Assembly (NCBI GenBank): GCA_937902305.1
Contig: CALDHV010000002.1
Coordinates: 1 to 26,462, forward strand
DNA from: an uncultured Clostridia bacterium
GTDB lineage: Bacteria > Bacillota > Clostridia > Oscillospirales > Acutalibacteraceae
Direction of reading: 5' to 3'
DNA: 26,462 bases
A model generated the notes under the pieces. The model searched no databases, was not told where the DNA came from, and saw nothing but the letters and a program-made list of their open reading frames with translations. Shown in pieces: positions 24,118 through 26,462 of the stretch; the first letter of the stretch is position 1; each line of letters opens with the position of its first letter. The position numbers and the translations under genes were made by a program.

Positions 24118-24552
24118 TTATTTCTCGATTTTCAGTTGATACGTCGCGCCGGGGGTGATGGCGGTGGCATCAACGCCTGTCATCGCGTACACGCCGTCCA
24201 CATAAAACGCCCAATATGTCCCGTCCGCATCATAATCCGCCGTCGTTCCCAACACGGATTTGATGTATTTCCCGAATGCGCCGTCTGCCCAGGTGATGAG
24301 CTTCTCCTTGCCGAGCGCGTCGCCCACGGTTTTTTCGTCCGTGCGGACAGTCATCACCGTCGTTTTTCCGTCGCCGTCGGTCACCTCCAGCGTAAATGCC
24401 GTCTGTCCCGTGCCGACCTCGCTCGCGCCGCTCAGTGTCGCTTCGGGCGCGTTTGTGTTCCCGCAAGCCGCCAGTGTCAGTACCAATGCCGCCGTCAGTA
24501 CCGCGTTCAGCAGACCAGCAAGAACGGATCTACCCGTTTTTGTCTTTGTCAT
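24118..24552 (-). CDS. DUF4430 (transcobalamin C-terminal-like) lipoprotein, cobalamin-riboswitch controlled
   Basis: A 144-residue exported lipoprotein. The N-terminus is basic with a hydrophobic stretch and the lipobox LTLAACG, so Cys at about residue 30 should be lipidated. The mature part is one DUF4430 domain, recognisable by VGDAL, KYIKSVLG, the YWAFYVDGVYAMTGVD core and the ending ITPGATYQLKIE. DUF4430 is the C-terminal domain type of animal transcobalamin/intrinsic factor. Together with the B12 riboswitch upstream, a surface role in capturing or handing over corrinoids is a reasonable inference, not shown. The ATG at 24552 has AAGGAG upstream. No ABC importer for B12 is adjacent in the window. 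Confidence 0.85.
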   Translation of the reverse strand: MTKTKTGRSVLAGLLNAVLTAALVLTLAACGNTNAPEATLSGASEVGTGQTAFTLEVTDGDGKTTVMTVRTDEKTVGDALGKEKLITWADGAFGKYIKSVLGTTADYDADGTYWAFYVDGVYAMTGVDATAITPGATYQLKIEK

Positions 24553-24595
24553 AGCCTTGCTCTCCTTATTTTTATTGGAGATCGCACGGTCGGCG

Positions 24596-24795
24596 CTCGC
24601 AACCGGCTCAAAAGAGCGGATCTTCCCGGTCGGATCCGGTCTTCCGGCTGATCGCACCGCGCCCACAACCTTCTCGGAAACAGCGTTTCCAATGGCATCA
24701 CTCCCGGCGGCGGGAGCAGAGAACGCGGCATAAGCAAATCACGGCGACGGGCTCGCGCAGGTGCTTCCCCTGCTTCCCGATGATCCGACCGCTTT
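24596..24795 (-). promoter_or_regulatory. Cobalamin riboswitch
   Basis: The 5' leader of the DUF4430 lipoprotein gene. On the minus strand it contains the conserved pieces in the right order. GGGAAGCAGGGG (24767-24778) is followed by GCGCGAGCCCGTCGCCGTGA (24740-24759), which matches the GCGGUCCCGCCACUGUGA-type core. A variable arm follows, then AGCCGGAAGACCGG (near 24636-24650), matching the AGxCxGGAGACCxGCC-type element. The region lies between its own promoter and the gene. Boundaries are approximate, and the expression platform was not resolved. Confidence 0.82.
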
Positions 24796-24824
24796 AGTAT
24801 ACCACACGAAATGCGGAAACGCAA
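24796..24824 (-). promoter_or_regulatory. Promoter of the riboswitch-lipoprotein transcript
   Basis: The -10 TATACT (24796-24801) is preceded by TGG (extended -10). The -35-like TTGCGT (24819-24824) is spaced 17 bp away. Transcription should start near 24789, just before the riboswitch. Confidence 0.65.
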
Positions 24825-24998
24825 GCGACATCGGAAAATGATCCATAAAAATCGGATGATCGTCGCATAGCAATTCATCGCCTCCGTCGCGCTGAAACCG
24901 TGACGTGTAGGTGAGACATCCTCGGCGTCCCGCAACACAAGCCAAAACCGCCCTCCGTAGTACCGTGTAACACTTTAAATTTCATCTAATATGTTTTT

Positions 24999-25026
24999 GT
25001 AGGGTGCGGCATCCTTGACGCACCGC
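24999..25026 (+). repeat. GTAGGG palindromic repeat, copy B
   Basis: GTAGGGTGCGGCATC, loop, GACGCACCGC. Apart from three substitutions in the loop region it equals copy A at 16617-16644. Confidence 0.65.
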
Positions 25027-25044
25027 AAGCATACCGCAACGAAA

Positions 25045-25071
25045 CGGTTTGTCGAGGACGCCAAACCCTAC
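25045..25071 (-). repeat. GTAGGG palindromic repeat, copy C
   Basis: Read on the minus strand, GTAGGGTTTGGCGTC, loop, GACAAACCG. It faces copy B. Relative to A and B, TGC has become TTT in one arm and GCA has become AAA in the other, which keeps the stem paired. Confidence 0.65.
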
Positions 25072-25180
25072 GAACTGCGCTGTAAAGTTTTAAATGTTTC
25101 ACGGTACTACAGGTACGGTATACCGGTTACGCAGAAACGCATTGTCGCCTTTTCTGAAAATTGAAAACGCTTGCTCCCAG

Positions 25181-26008
25181 CTATTTCTCGTCGATACCGA
25201 CCATCGCCGGGGTTTTCGGAATGCGTACGACATATTCGATATACTCGCCGTCCTCGCGACGGCGGGATTCGGCAGGAATACCGCCCTTGCGCATAATATC
25301 CAGCGCGTGATTGACCGTATTGAAGAACACCCGCACATCCCGCACCAGCGGCTTGGTCTGGCGGCGCTTGATACGTCCCGTCAACAGGTCGTCCACCAGC
25401 CTCTCCGCCTGCGCGACCGTCAAATGCTCGTCGATCATCCGCGACAGCGCCATTTCCTGCAAGCGGTAGTCCTCCAGCCGCAGTAAGGCGCGGGCATGAC
25501 GCTCGGTCAGTCCGCCGGAAACCAACCGTCCGCGCAATTCCTCCGGCAAGCGGAGCAAGCGGAGCTTATTTGCCACCGCCGACTGCGAATAGCCCAACTG
25601 CTGTGCCGCCTCGCACTGCGTCAGCTCGTAATTCTGGATGAGCTGGCGGATGCCGTCCGCCACCTCAAAGCAGTTCATATCCTCCCGCTGCAGGTTTTCA
25701 ACCAGCGTCAGCACGTGGCGCTGACGGTCGGGCACGCTGACCTCGACGCACGGCACTTCCCTTAGCCCCGCAATTCGCGCGGCGCGCAGTCGCCGCTCTC
25801 CGGCGATCAATACCGGCACCCCGGTTTCCATAGAAACCGTCAGCGGTTGCAGGATGCCGTTTTCGCTGATGCTCTGCGCCAGCTCCACCAGCCCCTCCAG
25901 CGGGAAATCCCGCCGCGGCTGGGCGGGATTGGGACGGATGTCCCCGGTGGGTACCATCCAAACTTGTCCACGGGCGGTATAACGCCGCCGCTCTTTTTTC
26001 TTTGTCAT
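25181..26008 (-). CDS. ParB/Noc-family chromosome partition or nucleoid occlusion protein
   Basis: A 275-residue DNA-binding CTP switch protein. The ParB/Srx-type N domain reads IRPNPAQPRRDFPLEGLVELAQSI, then ENGILQPLTV and LIAGERRLRAARIAGLREVPC (GERRxRA is the CTP/phosphate-binding motif), then ENLQREDMN. The helix-turn-helix follows at about residues 120-150 (LTQCEAAQQLGYSQSAVANKLRLL), then the TERHARALLRL segment and a C-terminal dimerisation region. The start at 26008 (MTKKKERRRY) has GGAGG at good spacing. It lies directly downstream of rsmG, where B. subtilis has noc, but two perfect parS sites are next to it, so it may act as ParB. Which paralogue it is cannot be decided without the neighbouring genes. 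Confidence 0.92.
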   Translation of the reverse strand: MTKKKERRRYTARGQVWMVPTGDIRPNPAQPRRDFPLEGLVELAQSISENGILQPLTVSMETGVPVLIAGERRLRAARIAGLREVPCVEVSVPDRQRHVLTLVENLQREDMNCFEVADGIRQLIQNYELTQCEAAQQLGYSQSAVANKLRLLRLPEELRGRLVSGGLTERHARALLRLEDYRLQEMALSRMIDEHLTVAQAERLVDDLLTGRIKRRQTKPLVRDVRVFFNTVNHALDIMRKGGIPAESRRREDGEYIEYVVRIPKTPAMVGIDEK

Positions 26009-26030
26009 CGTCCATCCTCCTTTGCATTTT

Positions 26031-26046
26031 TGTTTCACGTGAAACA
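26031..26046. promoter_or_regulatory. parS site 1
   Basis: The perfect 16-bp palindrome TGTTTCACGTGAAACA matches the widely conserved ParB-binding parS consensus. It lies 22 bp upstream of the ParB/Noc start codon. Confidence 0.93.
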
Positions 26047-26067
26047 TCGGCAAAGCGCGCCCGGCAC

Positions 26068-26083
26068 TGTTTCACGTGAAACA
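26068..26083. promoter_or_regulatory. parS site 2
   Basis: A second identical TGTTTCACGTGAAACA palindrome is 37 bp from the first, centre to centre. Paired parS sites near rsmG and parB are typical of the origin region in many Firmicutes. Confidence 0.93.
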
Positions 26084-26097
26084 TCCGGCGGGGGACG

Positions 26098-26159
26098 AAA
26101 AAGCCTTTTCGCCATCCGCGCCGCCAAATCCATCGTAGCACGGAAAAAACGAAAAGGCT
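26098..26159 (-). terminator. Possible long-loop terminator after rsmG
   Basis: A ten-base inverted repeat (AGCCTTTTCG at 26102-26111, complement at 26150-26159) with a 38-base loop is followed by TTTT on the minus strand. It starts 28 bp after the rsmG stop. An extended -10-like TGCTACGAT (26132-26140) lies in the loop and could be a promoter for the ParB gene, but its distance to a TTGACA at 26159-26164 is 21 bp, so this is weak. Confidence 0.4.
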
Positions 26160-26186
26160 GTCAAAATCGGTTGTCGGGAAAAGACA

Positions 26187-26462
26187 TCATAACGGTTGTT
26201 TTGCCATTTTTGCGGAAGGGCGAGGGTATTTCGGCGGGGTAGGACGAACCTTGCGCACCTCGATAAGGTGCCGCTCCATCGGTTCGACCCCCTCCGGCGG
26301 GTCGGCGGGAAATACCAGCCGGGTGGTTTTGCCCCATTCGCCGCCCAAGACGGACACTGCTTTGCCCGCCCCGGCGCGCTCATCCTCCGCACCGGGGCCC
26401 TTAAGCGCGATAAAGCGACCGCCGACCCGGGCAAAGGGCAGGCAATACTCGCACAGCACCGG
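26187..26462 (-). CDS. rsmG: 16S rRNA (guanine-527-N7)-methyltransferase RsmG, C-terminal part (cut by window edge)
   Basis: Only the last 91 codons are inside the window. The product segment VLCEYCLPFARVGGRFIALKGP is the typical RsmG motif preceding the final beta strands (family LLEYxLPxxKxGGxFIAxKG), and it ends in a basic, proline-rich tail. RsmG methylates G527 of 16S rRNA using S-adenosylmethionine. Being upstream of a ParB/Noc gene is its classic location near oriC. The 178-bp gap to the ParB gene carries the two parS sites. Confidence 0.85.
   Translation of the reverse strand, partial: PVLCEYCLPFARVGGRFIALKGPGAEDERAGAGKAVSVLGGEWGKTTRLVFPADPPEGVEPMERHLIEVRKVRPTPPKYPRPSAKMAKQPL

Larger units (their letters stand above)
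24957..25110. mobile_element. MITE-like element with terminal inverted repeats, no coding capacity
   Basis: The ends share an inverted repeat of about 22 bp: GTAGTACCGTGTAACACTTT at the left (from 24957) and, reverse-complemented, GTAGTACCGTGAAACATTTA at the right (ending 25110). The first 11 bases are identical and there is one 1-bp gap afterwards. The 154-bp interior holds GTAGGG copies B and C facing each other and no gene. No clear target-site duplication is seen. It lies in the 356-bp gap between the riboswitch promoter and the ParB gene, where nothing else was recognised. Confidence 0.55.

Noticed and set aside
24111..24126. Small inverted repeat GAGAATTATTTCTC at the end of the DUF4430 gene considered as a terminator
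   Set aside because: The stem is only five bases and A/T-rich, with no following T tract on the minus strand. The larger hairpin next to it is the better candidate.
26009..26053. N-terminal extension MPMFHVKQ... on the ParB/Noc gene
   Set aside because: It is the chance translation of a parS site. The start at 26008 has a proper ribosome binding site.

Overview
The window reads as chromosomal DNA of a GC-rich, anaerobic, gut-type member of the Clostridia (Oscillospiraceae/Ruminococcaceae-like). The basis is the gene content and order (plsX-acp-rnc-smc-ftsY, dprA-topA-trmFO, infC-rpmI-rplT, rsmG next to a ParB/Noc gene), strong AGGAGG-type ribosome binding sites, a rubrerythrin, and a secreted leucine-rich-repeat protein ending in a dockerin. 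No phage, IS transposase, CRISPR array, tRNA or rRNA gene was seen. The genus is an inference.

Layout. Positions 1-18721 hold one long minus-strand series of tightly packed genes, read from high to low coordinate: SpoU-type RNA methyltransferase, dprA, topA, trmFO, plsX, an acyl-carrier-like gene, rnc, smc, ftsY, rdgB, the LRR/dockerin surface protein, yhbY, a nadD-yqeK fusion, an LCP-family gene, rsfS and the first half of leuS. Many junctions are ATGA or TAATG overlaps, so much of it is probably co-transcribed. The functions are DNA topology and uptake, tRNA and rRNA modification, phospholipid initiation, chromosome condensation, protein targeting, NAD synthesis and translation. Upstream at 18756-20178 is infC-rpmI-rplT with a near-ideal sigma-A promoter, a roughly 160-nt leader carrying a terminator hairpin, and an infC reading frame that appears to start at ATA.

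From 20259 to 21760 two plus-strand genes (sugar isomerase/epimerase-like protein, rubrerythrin) end at a strong bidirectional terminator. A minus-strand divergent PRPP synthetase (21980-23125) converges on it. A plus-strand stand-alone ABC ATPase follows (23376-24041). Next is a minus-strand lipoprotein with a DUF4430 (transcobalamin C-terminal-like) domain, preceded by a recognisable cobalamin riboswitch and promoter. The right end holds a ParB/Noc-family gene, two perfect parS sites and the 3' end of rsmG, which suggests an origin-proximal location.

Most interesting points: an acp-position gene whose product has no serine at all; the riboswitch-controlled DUF4430 lipoprotein; a composite intergenic module (five 7-bp repeats at the stop codon, a short conserved spacer motif, then a GTAGGG hairpin) behind two unrelated genes; hairpin copies with compensatory base changes; a roughly 154-bp element with terminal inverted repeats; and the ATA start of infC. 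No large unknown multi-gene system is visible.
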